Shown: one piece after another, positions 36,761 to 46,078 of the stretch | Layout: each line of letters opens with the position of its first letter | How positions within the stretch are numbered: the stretch's first letter is position 1 | Assembly (NCBI RefSeq): GCF_002933395.1 | Contig: NZ_CM009490.1 | Span: forward strand, 151,372 to 215,371 | Direction of reading: 5' to 3' | From: Yoonia maritima | GTDB lineage: Bacteria; Pseudomonadota; Alphaproteobacteria; Rhodobacterales; Rhodobacteraceae | Length of the DNA: 64,000 bases | The notes under the pieces: generated by a model | The model's input: only the letters and a program-made list of their open reading frames with translations | Databases searched by the model: none | Told to the model about the DNA's origin: nothing | Position numbers and translations under genes: made by a program

Positions 36761-37256
36761 GCCCGCGCCCACTTACAACTTTGAAATGATGGGTTACTGG
36801 GTCAAGCCGTGTGTCAAAGACCATAGGTGGCAATCCGGGGCGTGCACGATAGCGGGCCGAAATGCGTAAACGCAGGCTCCGACGGTCGTCATCGGATTGG
36901 CTTGGCAACGACACAGATAGATCTTCAAGGCGGGGTTCGAACCGCGCGATACGATCTTGCAGCCGAGCAGCAAAGTTTTTGCGTTGCATGTCTGTGACTA
37001 AGCTCGCGTTGAAAAAATCCTCAACGCCGAAGGCAACTAAACTGTCAACAAGCGGAACCAAATCAGCAGGATGCGACGTTGGGCGACAGCGCGTATTCAG
37101 CAAAATGGACAGATCGCGGCGCAAACTTTCACGCAATCCATTGGACGTTTCGGCCTCTAAAACAGCCGGATCAGTGGCGCGTTCGGGTTCTGAATCGAGC
37201 AAGCGATCCAAAATAGAAGCGGCCTGTAGCGGCTGGTTGTGGGGCAAGCGAACCAT
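36753..37256 (-). CDS. tssE: type VI secretion baseplate protein TssE (gp25-like)
   Basis: A 167-residue gp25/lysozyme-like protein. The N-terminal LLDRLLDSEP segment and the central SILLNTRCRPTSHPADLVPLVDSLVAFGVEDF region are the TssE signature; the gp25 homologue nucleates sheath assembly at the baseplate. The start ATG overlaps the tagJ stop by one base (TGATG). Nothing unusual in length or motif. Confidence 0.94.
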   Translation of the reverse strand: MVRLPHNQPLQAASILDRLLDSEPERATDPAVLEAETSNGLRESLRRDLSILLNTRCRPTSHPADLVPLVDSLVAFGVEDFFNASLVTDMQRKNFAARLQDRIARFEPRLEDLSVSLPSQSDDDRRSLRLRISARYRARPGLPPMVFDTRLDPVTHHFKVVSGRGRG

Positions 37257-38059
37257 CAGTCTTGCTGCGCCTCAAATGTGATAGTCTGCGCATCGAGACA
37301 GCCAAATACATCATCCCCGACAAGCCAACATCTTTGTCCTTGCCCCGCAGTGAGACCACCCGGAAGGTCACGAAAATCGGTGGTGCGGCCCAGTTGTTCG
37401 GCGGCCGTGATTGGCGCAGGATAAATCGCAGGAACGCGGATATCTGCCGCAGACCCGTCATGCAGCGTGACACGCGCCCGGCGTAATACGCCATCAATTG
37501 GCCGGGTGGCTGGTTGAAATTCCAGCTGCGCTATACGTTCAAAGTCGATCCACAGATAATGCCCACCGCCGGTCAAGGCCTCGATCGCATGCGGAAGCCG
37601 ATCATCAAGATCACGAATGTCGTCAACAAAATCCCCATCCCATGATGCAGGCTGCGCACCTCTTGCCGTTTCCAACGCATCCAGCGCTGTTTTGGCCGCG
37701 TTGCCGTCACCGTCGCGCAAGGCAACGTTCACGCGTACAGCAAGCGTGGACAAAGACGATGGGCCATTCGGAAAAGTCGGCAGGGCACCGGTCGACCACC
37801 ATTCTGTTCGCGCATGAAGCGCGCGCAGATGTTGACGAAATACACCTATCCCCAATGTTGCATCAGGTACTGCCGTCGCGGCAAGGCGGGCTTGGGTTTC
37901 TGCCCGGGATAGATCACCAAGGATCACAGATAGTTCGGCAAGGAACATTCGCGCTTCGGCATCTTGTGGGGCGATTTTCACACGAGCAAGCGCAATGTCT
38001 CTTGCTGCGGTCGGGTTATCATCGCGCAAGGCTATGGCAATATCATGGGCAAGTGTCAT
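37256..38059 (-). CDS. tagJ: type VI secretion accessory protein TagJ (ImpE/SciE)
   Basis: A 267-residue ImpE-type protein. The N-terminal half has tetratricopeptide-like helices (ARDIALARVKIAPQDAEARMFLAELSVILGD), the C-terminal half the conserved WIDFERI and VPAIYPA-like segments. TagJ binds the N-terminus of TssB and is thought to help sheath disassembly by ClpV. Presence of ImpE is a mark of the Rhizobium/Pseudomonas HSI-I type of T6SS. It overlaps the second tssC by four bases and tssE by one. Confidence 0.92.
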   Translation of the reverse strand: MTLAHDIAIALRDDNPTAARDIALARVKIAPQDAEARMFLAELSVILGDLSRAETQARLAATAVPDATLGIGVFRQHLRALHARTEWWSTGALPTFPNGPSSLSTLAVRVNVALRDGDGNAAKTALDALETARGAQPASWDGDFVDDIRDLDDRLPHAIEALTGGGHYLWIDFERIAQLEFQPATRPIDGVLRRARVTLHDGSAADIRVPAIYPAPITAAEQLGRTTDFRDLPGGLTAGQGQRCWLVGDDVFGCLDAQTITFEAQQD

Positions 38060-39465
38060 GCGGCGGGGCTCCGTAAACTATCGGGGGCTTCTGCCACCAA
38101 GTGAAAACTGGTTGATACGTCATCAAGCTGAAAGTGCGGTTGCAAACGAATAGTGCAGCCAAAACATCCCGGGCGGCCCGGCAGCGGGCGCACCGACACC
38201 CCCGCATCGCGCAACGGATATTGCGCCTTTAAATCTTCGCCCGCATCGTCGTTACCTAGGCAATAGCTACGCAACCAATTGTCCAACCGGTGTTCAAGAA
38301 CAGAAGGGTCAGCAATGGTTCCCACCTCATCACGCATCATGACTTTCAGGTAGTGGGCAAACCGCGAGGTACAGAGCACATATTGTAACATTGCTGCCAG
38401 ACGCGCATTTTGCGTCGCGATGGCGGTGTCATAGGTCCGTGGCGCGTGGACAGACGGCAGAGTGTTAAAGACCGGATCATGATCAAGATAAAGCGTAGAC
38501 AGCGGAACAACACCCAACTGTACCATCCGTTCTTCTTGTGCACTGGTTAAACGGTAGCTGACTGGTGAGTACGCGGACAGACCATGCAGATCGGTGCCAA
38601 AATCCAACGGCTCAAGTCCTTCTACACGACCTCCGCCCGGCTGATCCTGATAGGCACCACGGATCGCGGCAAACCAACCGCTATCGCGATATGCGTCGAC
38701 GATTGTCGCCGCCAAACCAAAGGCACCATTCAGTAAAATATGGTCAGAGAGGGCCGCATTCGGAACAAAGCCGCGGGGCATGTCGTAGCCGGGTTTGCGC
38801 GCCAGCACTAAATCGGGGGCAATAAGCCCAAAGAACCGTGTGTCTTCGGCCTGACGCAAAGCAACCCAACGCGCATAATTTGGGTCTTCTCTTAGGATCG
38901 ACTGCGCATCAGACAGGTCGCTAATATCATCCAACTCGCTGATATCAGTAAGCCCTAAAATCTCGCCCCCAGCGCGTGCGATGACAGGGCAAAACGCTGC
39001 CGCGCCGACCGATGCTAGGCGACGCACGGTTTCGATCGGATCAGCAGACCCTGAATCGCATACATGCGATAACGTATAGTCGCAAAGCAGCATACCGAAC
39101 GGCAGGCCACCCGGCATTCCGAATTCATTGTCGTACACCAAACGGTGCAAGTGGCTTTGGTCAAAATCAGCAGATCGTTCCAGATCACGCGCTACGACAG
39201 GCCACGTTGCATTCAGAACCCGAACGATCACCGTTTCATCAGGCCCTGTGCGTGACAACAACTGATACAAACCCCGCCATCGCGCTTCTAAGGCCATGTA
39301 TTTTTGGTCACGGCAAACGGCATCAACCTGTTTGGACAATGCGTCGTCAATCAGTGCGATAATGCGATCAATCCGTGCGAAAAGAGCCCGTTGCCGCGTA
39401 GCGGAAACCCGGTCATCTGCCCCGGTCATATCTGACCGAGACAGCATGTTTGCACTTTCATGCAT
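38056..39465 (-). CDS. second TssC-like sheath protein (paralogue of the upstream tssC)
   Basis: A 469-residue EvpB/VipB-family protein, clearly related to the product of 39468-40952 (both have ALEARWRGL or KLEGSWRGL, a DEFGxPGGxP segment and SRFAHYLKVMMRDEVG or its equivalent). The ATG at 39465 lies 2 bp after the tssC stop; the open frame reaches 39546 but is inside tssC. Agrobacterium has the same arrangement, TssC40 and TssC41, where the second copy is also required. It may form part of the sheath or cap a distinct ring. It diverges more than the first copy, suggesting a specialised role. Confidence 0.9.
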   Translation of the reverse strand: MHESANMLSRSDMTGADDRVSATRQRALFARIDRIIALIDDALSKQVDAVCRDQKYMALEARWRGLYQLLSRTGPDETVIVRVLNATWPVVARDLERSADFDQSHLHRLVYDNEFGMPGGLPFGMLLCDYTLSHVCDSGSADPIETVRRLASVGAAAFCPVIARAGGEILGLTDISELDDISDLSDAQSILREDPNYARWVALRQAEDTRFFGLIAPDLVLARKPGYDMPRGFVPNAALSDHILLNGAFGLAATIVDAYRDSGWFAAIRGAYQDQPGGGRVEGLEPLDFGTDLHGLSAYSPVSYRLTSAQEERMVQLGVVPLSTLYLDHDPVFNTLPSVHAPRTYDTAIATQNARLAAMLQYVLCTSRFAHYLKVMMRDEVGTIADPSVLEHRLDNWLRSYCLGNDDAGEDLKAQYPLRDAGVSVRPLPGRPGCFGCTIRLQPHFQLDDVSTSFHLVAEAPDSLRSPAA

Positions 39466-39467
39466 GT

Positions 39468-40952
39468 TTAGTTCTTCTCGGGAATCCGCGCGACCATCCG
39501 CAACGATGTGGTAAGCTCTTCCATCTGCAACCAAGGACGCATCCACGCCACAGCGTTATAGCTGCCGGGCTTACCTGGAATTTCCTCGACCGAAACACGT
39601 GCATCACGCAACGGATGCGAAGCGCGTGATTCTGGACCAGCTTTGTCGTTTGCGTTGACGTAGTTGTTGATCCAACGGTTCAGCCAATCTTCGCAGTCTT
39701 CGGCTTCCATGAAGGAACCAATTTTATCGCGGCCAATCACCTTGAGATAATGTGCAAACCGCGAGGTCGCCATCATGTAAGGCAAACGTGCCGAAATCGC
39801 GGCATTGGCCGTTGCTTCGGGTTGGTCGTATTTTTTGGCCTTGTGGGTTGTTTGCGCGCCAAAAAATACCGCGTAATCCGTGTTTTTGTAGTGGCACAGT
39901 GGTAAAAAGCCCATATTGCCCAGCTCAGAATCCCGGCGATCGGTGATGCCGATTTCTGTTGGGCATTTTATACCTGTATCGCCTTCGTCGGTAGAAAACA
40001 GGTGCGTTGGCAGACCTTCGACCTTACCGCCATTTTCAGTGCCACGAATTGCGGTACACCATCCGGTTTGGGTGAAGGCGTCGCTCATCCGGCCTGCCAT
40101 GACGTAGGCCGCATTCATCCAGCAATAGTTGTTGTGCGGGATCTTATCGCCTTCAAAACCAAGCGCCTCGTTGTAGTCGAACTCATCAATGCGTTTGCTG
40201 TCATTACCGTAAGGCATCCGTGCCAGCACACGCGGCAATGTCAGCGTGACAAAGCGGCTGTCTTCGCTTTCGCGGAACCCACGCCATTTAGCATATTCGC
40301 TGCTGTCAAAAATTTTCGACAGATCGCGTGGCTTACTTAGCTCTGTATAGTCGTCAAAACCGAACAATTTAGGCGAAGCCGCAGAAATGAACGGCGCAAA
40401 GGAAGCAGCCGACACTTGTGACAGTCCGGTCAGCGTTTCGATATCGTCAAAGCTATTATCGAATTCATAGTCGCCAATCAGCGCACCAATAGGTTCGCCG
40501 CCGGGTGTGCCAAATTCATCTTCGTAAATAGACTTGAACAGCCGAGATTGATCAAATTCCACCGCCTTAGAAAGATCACGACCCAGTTCACGTTTGGATG
40601 CATTCAGAACACGAATTTTCAGGTTTGATCCCGTGTTGCTTCCGCGAACGAGATGCGCCAACCCGCGCCAAGACCCTTCGAGCTTTGAAAACTCGGGGGC
40701 TTGCATCACAACGGCAAGTTGGCCAGAAATTTTTGCGTCGATCGCTTCGATGGCTTTGGTCAAAGTCACCGTAAGGTTGCGGTCATAGGTGACGGTCCCA
40801 GCCAACGCGGCGTCCGTCAGGGTGCGCATCAGATCAGCGGCGCGGTCAGGTTCTGTCTGACGGGTCGCGCCAATGACTTGATCAAGAAGACCAACCTCTG
40901 CGTCTTTGGTGATCGTGGATTCAGCTTCCTGATTTTGGGTTTCGATAGCCAT
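39468..40952 (-). CDS. tssC: type VI secretion sheath large subunit TssC (VipB)
   Basis: A 494-residue TssC with the N-terminal helix that packs on TssB, the KLEGSWRGLAHLV and VEFDQSRLFKSIYEDEFGTPGGEP motifs and the C-terminal SRFAHYLKVIGRDKIGSF and HPLRDARVSVEEIPGKPG segments. With TssB it builds the contractile sheath around the Hcp tube. The start overlaps the tssB stop by one base (TAATG), coupling the two in equal amounts. Confidence 0.97.
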   Translation of the reverse strand: MAIETQNQEAESTITKDAEVGLLDQVIGATRQTEPDRAADLMRTLTDAALAGTVTYDRNLTVTLTKAIEAIDAKISGQLAVVMQAPEFSKLEGSWRGLAHLVRGSNTGSNLKIRVLNASKRELGRDLSKAVEFDQSRLFKSIYEDEFGTPGGEPIGALIGDYEFDNSFDDIETLTGLSQVSAASFAPFISAASPKLFGFDDYTELSKPRDLSKIFDSSEYAKWRGFRESEDSRFVTLTLPRVLARMPYGNDSKRIDEFDYNEALGFEGDKIPHNNYCWMNAAYVMAGRMSDAFTQTGWCTAIRGTENGGKVEGLPTHLFSTDEGDTGIKCPTEIGITDRRDSELGNMGFLPLCHYKNTDYAVFFGAQTTHKAKKYDQPEATANAAISARLPYMMATSRFAHYLKVIGRDKIGSFMEAEDCEDWLNRWINNYVNANDKAGPESRASHPLRDARVSVEEIPGKPGSYNAVAWMRPWLQMEELTTSLRMVARIPEKN

Positions 40953-41455
40953 TATTCCGCCTCCCCAGTCTTCAGTTCTTCAACCATGCGGCGTACGGCG
41001 TCATTGTCTTGCAAGATTTCTTCGAGCAGAGTTTCCAGTTCTTCAGAGCGATCAGCCTTGGTCAGCAAATCACGTAGTTGGTTGCGGCTTTCCAGCAGCG
41101 CCTTAAGCGCAGGTACCTGTTCTACAACGCTTGCAGGGTCAAAATCGGACAACGATTTGAACTCTAGATCGACAGCCAAATCGCTGCCATCATCGCTCAG
41201 TGTATTTTCAACCTTTAAGTTAAGACCGGGCGTCATGCGCTCCATGACCTGATCAAAGTTATCTTTGTCGATTTGAACAAATTTACGTTCGCCAAACGAA
41301 GGAAGTGGCTTTGTCGGGTCACCTGAAAAGTCACCAAGAACACCGATGACAAAGGGCAATTCCTTTTCGACCATCGCACCTTCAGTTTCGACTTCATATT
41401 TGATGTGGACGCGAGGCTTGCGCACCTTATCGAGCTTGTCGTGAATACTTGCCAA
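40952..41455 (-). CDS. tssB: type VI secretion sheath small subunit TssB (VipA)
   Basis: A 167-residue TssB with the N-terminal [15 protein letters not shown] and [14 protein letters not shown] motifs, the conserved [24 protein letters not shown] core and a C-terminal helix rich in Leu and Glu that should carry the ClpV contact. The only sensible start is TTG at 41455, with AGGGGAG about eight bases upstream; no ATG lies near. A TTG start for an abundant structural protein is unusual. Two adjacent palindromes lie in the 100-bp gap upstream (41484-41509). Confidence 0.95.
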   Translation of the reverse strand: MASIHDKLDKVRKPRVHIKYEVETEGAMVEKELPFVIGVLGDFSGDPTKPLPSFGERKFVQIDKDNFDQVMERMTPGLNLKVENTLSDDGSDLAVDLEFKSLSDFDPASVVEQVPALKALLESRNQLRDLLTKADRSEELETLLEEILQDNDAVRRMVEELKTGEAE

Positions 41456-41483
41456 TGTCCGGCTCCCCTAATTTCAACTCTGA

Positions 41484-41509
41484 ATTGTTAACAATACATG
41501 TAGTACATG
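41484..41509. promoter_or_regulatory. tandem palindromes between tssA and tssB
   Basis: ATTGTTAACAAT (41484-41495, perfect 12-bp palindrome) and CATGTA-G-TACATG (41497-41509, perfect 6-bp arms) lie side by side in the only sizeable gap of the leftward T6SS operon. They could be an operator or part of an internal promoter controlling tssB and the genes behind it. No regulator gene for them is recognised in the locus. Confidence 0.4.
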
Positions 41510-41555
41510 AACCAGTTTCGCGACGGCTGCGCATGCGAATTCAGAATACTATTGC

Positions 41556-42626
41556 TTATTCGGCGGAATCTGGCGCATCGGGTGTGTCCTTGATCCCTGC
41601 GGTTGTCAGGAAAGACACTCTGGCATTTTCGTCTGGGATTAATTCCGTCAACAACGTCATGAAATCCATCCGGCCACGCCGTACCAGAGTCTCTATTGTA
41701 TGTGACATTGGCGAATGCGGTTCAGTACGGCGGAAAAATCGCGCTACATCACTCAATGTTCGAAGCGCATCTTCGCGGGTTTCAATCCGACCTGCGGTTG
41801 GCGTTCCGGCGCCCGTAGCTGCGGGGTTCCCCGATTCCGTAACATCGTCGGTTGCTGGATCGTCGGCCGCTGTTGGCACATCCGAAAGGCCAGATAGGCG
41901 GCGAATCGTACGGGCGGTATCATCAAGCAAGTCGATGATTCGTGCGAATGGCGGCGCATCAGCCCCCCGTAACTCAGTCAGCACCGCGTTCAGGCCCGCA
42001 AATGCAGTACAGGTAGCAACCACATTTCCCAGATACGCTAACATCGCAGTATCACCCGCTGTCGACATCGCGGCTTGCACCGCTTCGGTCTTTCCAGCCG
42101 TTTCAACATCCCAAATTGTGTGACTGCCATATTCGAAATCTGGCACAAGCGGCAACAGCCGTAGCGGCTGAATCAAGGTCCCCTCACGCCCCAATCCATT
42201 CAATCCACCAAGCGATTCAAAGGTGTCATCCTCTACATCCTCTGGTTGGGGATGCAGATCGTTGCCCCACATTTTTACCATTTCAGAAACAGCGTTCACC
42301 GCAGCAGATAGGCCAGTGTACCCGCGCGTACGCGCCGTCGCTTCGATCAGCCAGACTGCCACTTCCACATCAAGCGCATGATCCGAGAGGATCTCTCGTG
42401 ATAGATCGTGTACTTCGCCCCACTCGGCCGGCGCTGCCATAATAATGTGCCCATCTTCGCCTGGAATCTCTTGCGCGCGCTCTGCTGCGCGCGCCTTTGA
42501 TCGGGCATCTCGAAGGCTGCGGTAAACCGCCTGAATCCCCGGATTTATGCGCGGATTTTCGCCAAGATTTTCGGAGAAATTGTAAGGCACTGTATTGGTT
42601 GAATTATTACTTTGCGAACTTGTCAT
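41556..42626 (-). CDS. tssA: type VI secretion protein TssA (ImpA N-terminal domain)
   Basis: A 356-residue protein with the ImpA N-terminal domain: ENPRINPGIQAVYRSLRDARSKA, then WGEVHDLSREIL, VAVWLIEA and a W-G-NDLHPQPE segment (about residue 125), all characteristic. TssA organises the baseplate and the distal end of the growing tail. The C-terminal part after about residue 250 is low-complexity then helical (RIETREDALRTLSDVARFFRRTEPHSP), resembling short TssA classes. It is the first gene of the leftward operon and is divergent from clpV. Confidence 0.93.
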   Translation of the reverse strand: MTSSQSNNSTNTVPYNFSENLGENPRINPGIQAVYRSLRDARSKARAAERAQEIPGEDGHIIMAAPAEWGEVHDLSREILSDHALDVEVAVWLIEATARTRGYTGLSAAVNAVSEMVKMWGNDLHPQPEDVEDDTFESLGGLNGLGREGTLIQPLRLLPLVPDFEYGSHTIWDVETAGKTEAVQAAMSTAGDTAMLAYLGNVVATCTAFAGLNAVLTELRGADAPPFARIIDLLDDTARTIRRLSGLSDVPTAADDPATDDVTESGNPAATGAGTPTAGRIETREDALRTLSDVARFFRRTEPHSPMSHTIETLVRRGRMDFMTLLTELIPDENARVSFLTTAGIKDTPDAPDSAE

Positions 42627-42834
42627 GGTTGTGTCTCTTTAGCTGTCTATCCGGGTGTCACAACGGCATATTTAGGAGTTGAGACATGCCCTTACAGGTA
42701 TTTCGGACCTCTTCAAGAAACGCAACCGGTTGCATCTTGGACCATCATTTGAAACCTAATGAAGAGTGATTTGTTATAGTCCGGTGAGTGTCATTTTAGC
42801 GCTGCACTGGGGATTTTCCTAGGCGGGTTTTGCA
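42627..42834. promoter_or_regulatory. divergent promoter region tssA / clpV
   Basis: This 208-bp stretch separates the two T6SS operons and should hold both promoters. A TATAGT at 42775-42780 and a TTGAAA at 42749-42754 could form a promoter toward clpV, but the spacing of 20 bp is long, so the call is weak. I see no recognisable sigma-54 element or strong inverted repeat. Confidence 0.4.
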
Positions 42835-45450
42835 GTGACGACCATTGATCTCCATACATTGTTCAAGCGTCTTTCTGAAAGTGCGAGCGCCGCAATTGAA
42901 GGCGCGGCCGCATTGGCTGTTCGACACACCCACAGCACCGTAGAGCTAGAGCATTTCATCGCGAGCCTCGCGAAGAATGACGCATTTGCACAGATCATTT
43001 CGGACAGTGGTGTGAACCCAGCAGAGGTCGCAGGCGAAGCTATGACATGCGTTCAAGGCTTCATGCGCGGGTCATCCGGCGCACCATCGCTTTCACAACC
43101 ACTAATTGCATTAGCGCGTGAATCTTGGCTAAGTTCGTCTTTGCGGTTCGGTCAAAATCAGGTCGGGCCAGCGTCAATTCTACTGACGATGATTTCTGAA
43201 ACTGAACCACGCTCAATCTTGCGCCGCGCTGTGCCGTCATTGTTGAAAATGTCCACAAGTAACCTCGAGGCCGCGATTGAAGAAACCGCACCTGCAGCGG
43301 AATCTGGTGAGCCAAATCACCAGCGCCGCGCAGCTGGCGACGAAGATTTTTTAGCAGAGTACGCCGTTGATTTAACCCAACAGGCCCGAGACGGAAAAAT
43401 CGATACGATCGTCGGACGTGATGCTGAGCTTCGGCAAATGGTCGACATTTTGGTGCGCCGCCGCCAAAATAACCCGATCCTTGTCGGGGAAGCGGGTGTT
43501 GGGAAAACAGCCATCGTCGAGGCATTTGCACTGGCCATCGTGAATGGTGACGTGCCTGCGCGGCTAACTGATGTTGCGCTTCATGTTCTAGATCTCAGCC
43601 TTCTTCAGGCTGGCGCCGGTGTGAAGGGCGAATTCGAACGCCGGTTAAAAGGCGTTGTGGATCAGGTCGCAACATCTGAAACGCCGATTATCCTGTTCAT
43701 TGACGAAGCCCATTCGATGATCGGAGCAGGTGGTGCGGCAGGGCAGGGTGACGCAGCCAACATTTTGAAACCTGCGCTTGCACGCGGTGAATTGCGCACC
43801 ATCGCTGCAACGACATGGTCTGAATACAAGAAATATTTTGAAAAAGACCCTGCTCTTAGCCGCCGCTTTCAGACAGTGAAAATTGACGAACCAGATATTG
43901 AACGCGCGGTACGTATGATCCGCGCCATCGCCCCCAAGTTTCAAGAACACCATGGCGTTGCGGTGCGCGACAGTGCGGTGCGGGCCGCGGTTGAATTGTC
44001 TGCACGATACCTGCCGGAACGCCAATTACCTGACAAGGCTGTCAGCCTCATTGACACGGCTGGCGCCGCTGTTTCGATGAGCCGCGAAATTGAACCCGAA
44101 GCGTTAGAACAACGCCGCCGCGAGGCGATTTACCTGCAAAGCGAGATTAACGCGCTGTCAATGGAACCCGACGCTGGCGGCTTTGCCGAACGGCTTGAAG
44201 GTTTGCAAAACGATCTTGCCGCGGCGCGTCGCGAAGAAACGCAGATCGCAACCGCCCTTGATGCACAACGCAAGTTGATGGACGAAGCAGATGCAATCGT
44301 AGCCGAAGGAGGCGACGATGCGATGGTGCGTTTGGCAGACATCGAAGCGCGGATGGCTGAGCTGGCTGGCGAAACGCCCTTGGTTCATCGCGTCGTCGAC
44401 GGTGCGGCAATCGCTGCTGTCATTGCGCGCTGGACAGGTATCCCCGCAGGACGGATGCTGCGCAGTCAGATCGACGCAGTTGCTTCGCTGCCGGACCGCA
44501 TGAAAGCCCGCGTTTTGGGGCAGGATAGTGCAATTGATGCGCTGTGTGAATCCGTGTCCGTGTCGCGGGCAGGTCTACGTGACCCGCGCAGGCCACAAGG
44601 TGTGTTCTTAATGTTGGGCACGTCAGGGATCGGCAAAACCGAAACGGCGATGGCGTTAGCAGATGAACTGCATGGCGGAACATCTGCGCTGACGGTTATC
44701 AACATGTCCGAATTCAAAGAAGAACATAAGGTTTCGCTGCTGATGGGGTCTCCTCCGGGCTACGTTGGATACGGCGAAGGCGGCGTATTAACCGAAGCCG
44801 TACGTCGGCGCCCGCACGGTGTTTTATTGCTGGATGAAATCGATAAAGCGCATGAGGGCGTACAAGAGATTTTTTATCAAGTGTTCGACAAGGGCACGTT
44901 GCGCGACGGCGAAGGCCGCGATGTCGATTTTCGCAACATCACAATTTTGATGACTGCTAATTCAGGCACTGAAACACTTGCCACTTTGGCCGAAGATCCT
45001 GACGCTATGCCCGAAGGTGATGGGCTTGTGGATATGCTACGTCCCGAACTGTCACGCGATTTCAAACCGGCGTTTTTAGGGCGGCTTGATATTTTGCCAT
45101 TCTTGCCGCTGTCCGCAGACATTCTTGGCGGGATCGTAGATTTGCAAATTGCGCGCATCGCAGAACGGACAGAGACCACGCACGGCACAGCGTTGCAGGT
45201 CACACCCGCCGCCCGCGCCGCAATGATTGAACGTGCGGTGGCAGGTGACACTGGCGCGCGCGCAATCGAGGCAATGCTTTCGCGGCAGGTTTTGCCACGT
45301 TTGGCTGACTTTTTCCTGAACTCACTGGCGCATGGAACACCTCCGCCGTCAGTGCAGATCGATCTGGGGGCGCAGGACACATTTGTCGTGTCTGAACTCA
45401 GCTCGGCACGAGGTGAGCAGGGGCGTGAAAATGCGCGCCAACTCATTTGA
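42835..45450 (+). CDS. clpV: type VI secretion AAA+ ATPase ClpV (TssH)
   Basis: An 871-residue double-AAA+ unfoldase. The N-domain (1-150) precedes two ATPase modules with Walker A motifs GEAGVGKTA (around residue 220) and GTSGIGKTE (around 598), separated by a ClpB-type coiled-coil insert shorter than that of ClpB. It extracts TssC from contracted sheaths so that components can be recycled. The start is GTG at 42835. It heads the rightward operon with hcp, the metallopeptidase-like gene, vgrG and PAAR. Confidence 0.96.
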   Translation: MTTIDLHTLFKRLSESASAAIEGAAALAVRHTHSTVELEHFIASLAKNDAFAQIISDSGVNPAEVAGEAMTCVQGFMRGSSGAPSLSQPLIALARESWLSSSLRFGQNQVGPASILLTMISETEPRSILRRAVPSLLKMSTSNLEAAIEETAPAAESGEPNHQRRAAGDEDFLAEYAVDLTQQARDGKIDTIVGRDAELRQMVDILVRRRQNNPILVGEAGVGKTAIVEAFALAIVNGDVPARLTDVALHVLDLSLLQAGAGVKGEFERRLKGVVDQVATSETPIILFIDEAHSMIGAGGAAGQGDAANILKPALARGELRTIAATTWSEYKKYFEKDPALSRRFQTVKIDEPDIERAVRMIRAIAPKFQEHHGVAVRDSAVRAAVELSARYLPERQLPDKAVSLIDTAGAAVSMSREIEPEALEQRRREAIYLQSEINALSMEPDAGGFAERLEGLQNDLAAARREETQIATALDAQRKLMDEADAIVAEGGDDAMVRLADIEARMAELAGETPLVHRVVDGAAIAAVIARWTGIPAGRMLRSQIDAVASLPDRMKARVLGQDSAIDALCESVSVSRAGLRDPRRPQGVFLMLGTSGIGKTETAMALADELHGGTSALTVINMSEFKEEHKVSLLMGSPPGYVGYGEGGVLTEAVRRRPHGVLLLDEIDKAHEGVQEIFYQVFDKGTLRDGEGRDVDFRNITILMTANSGTETLATLAEDPDAMPEGDGLVDMLRPELSRDFKPAFLGRLDILPFLPLSADILGGIVDLQIARIAERTETTHGTALQVTPAARAAMIERAVAGDTGARAIEAMLSRQVLPRLADFFLNSLAHGTPPPSVQIDLGAQDTFVVSELSSARGEQGRENARQLI

Positions 45451-45486
45451 ACCCTAACTTAAACCAAACAATCGGAGAATTATAAG

Positions 45487-45963
45487 ATGCCTATTTATGT
45501 ACAACTTGACGGAATTCCTGGCGACGCAACACATGAGACACACAAAAAATGGATGGATATCGAATCCATGCACTGGAACGTGTCACGTAACATGACGACT
45601 TCTGCTGGCTCTACAGCCAACCGCGAAGCGTCAGAACCAACAGTTAGCGAAGTCGTTCTGACAAAAGTGTCCGATAGCTCGTCCACTAAATTGTTCGCAG
45701 AGGCCTGCACTGGTCGTACTGGCAAAAACACAACAATCCACATGGTTACCACCGGCAACCCCGGCGAAACCTACATCGAATACAAGCTGACCAACACATT
45801 GGTTGCGAACTATTCTGTGGACACGTCTGGTGATCGTCCAGTTGAAACCATTCGTCTGAACTTCACCAAGATGGAAGTGAAATACATCCCACACGACGAA
45901 AACCACAAGCCACTGTCGCCAATGATCGCAAGCTACGACCTGACGACAACACGCGCGTCCTAA
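45487..45963 (+). CDS. hcp: type VI secretion tube protein Hcp (TssD)
   Basis: A 158-residue Hcp with the family N-terminus MPIYVQLDGIPGDATHETHKKWMDIESMHW and the C-terminal NFTKMEVKY segment. Hexameric rings of Hcp stack into the secreted tube. GGAGA eight bases before the ATG is a good ribosome site, and a strong hairpin follows the stop (45980-46008), which should enrich hcp-terminated messages relative to the genes behind it. No effector domain is fused. Confidence 0.97.
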   Translation: MPIYVQLDGIPGDATHETHKKWMDIESMHWNVSRNMTTSAGSTANREASEPTVSEVVLTKVSDSSSTKLFAEACTGRTGKNTTIHMVTTGNPGETYIEYKLTNTLVANYSVDTSGDRPVETIRLNFTKMEVKYIPHDENHKPLSPMIASYDLTTTRAS

Positions 45964-45979
45964 TTTCGGACATGACATC

Positions 45980-46016
45980 GCCTTTCCGGTGCGCATCATC
46001 GGAAAGGCATTTTAAT
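45980..46016 (+). terminator. hairpin after hcp, candidate (partial) terminator
   Basis: GCCTTTCCG (45980-45988) pairs perfectly with CGGAAAGGC (46000-46008) around an 11-base loop, followed by ATTTTAATT. It lies 17 bases after the hcp stop and probably terminates most transcripts while allowing some readthrough to the effector and vgrG. This fits the large amounts of Hcp a T6SS needs. Confidence 0.75.
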
Positions 46017-46078
46017 TGATATCACCATCCCTTTTTTGGTCGACCGGCATTTAAAAATCAAAAAGCGAGAATAATAAA

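Noticed and set aside
42627..42834. Sigma-54 promoter for the T6SS operons
   Set aside because: No GG/GC pair with the required spacing could be found in the divergent region.
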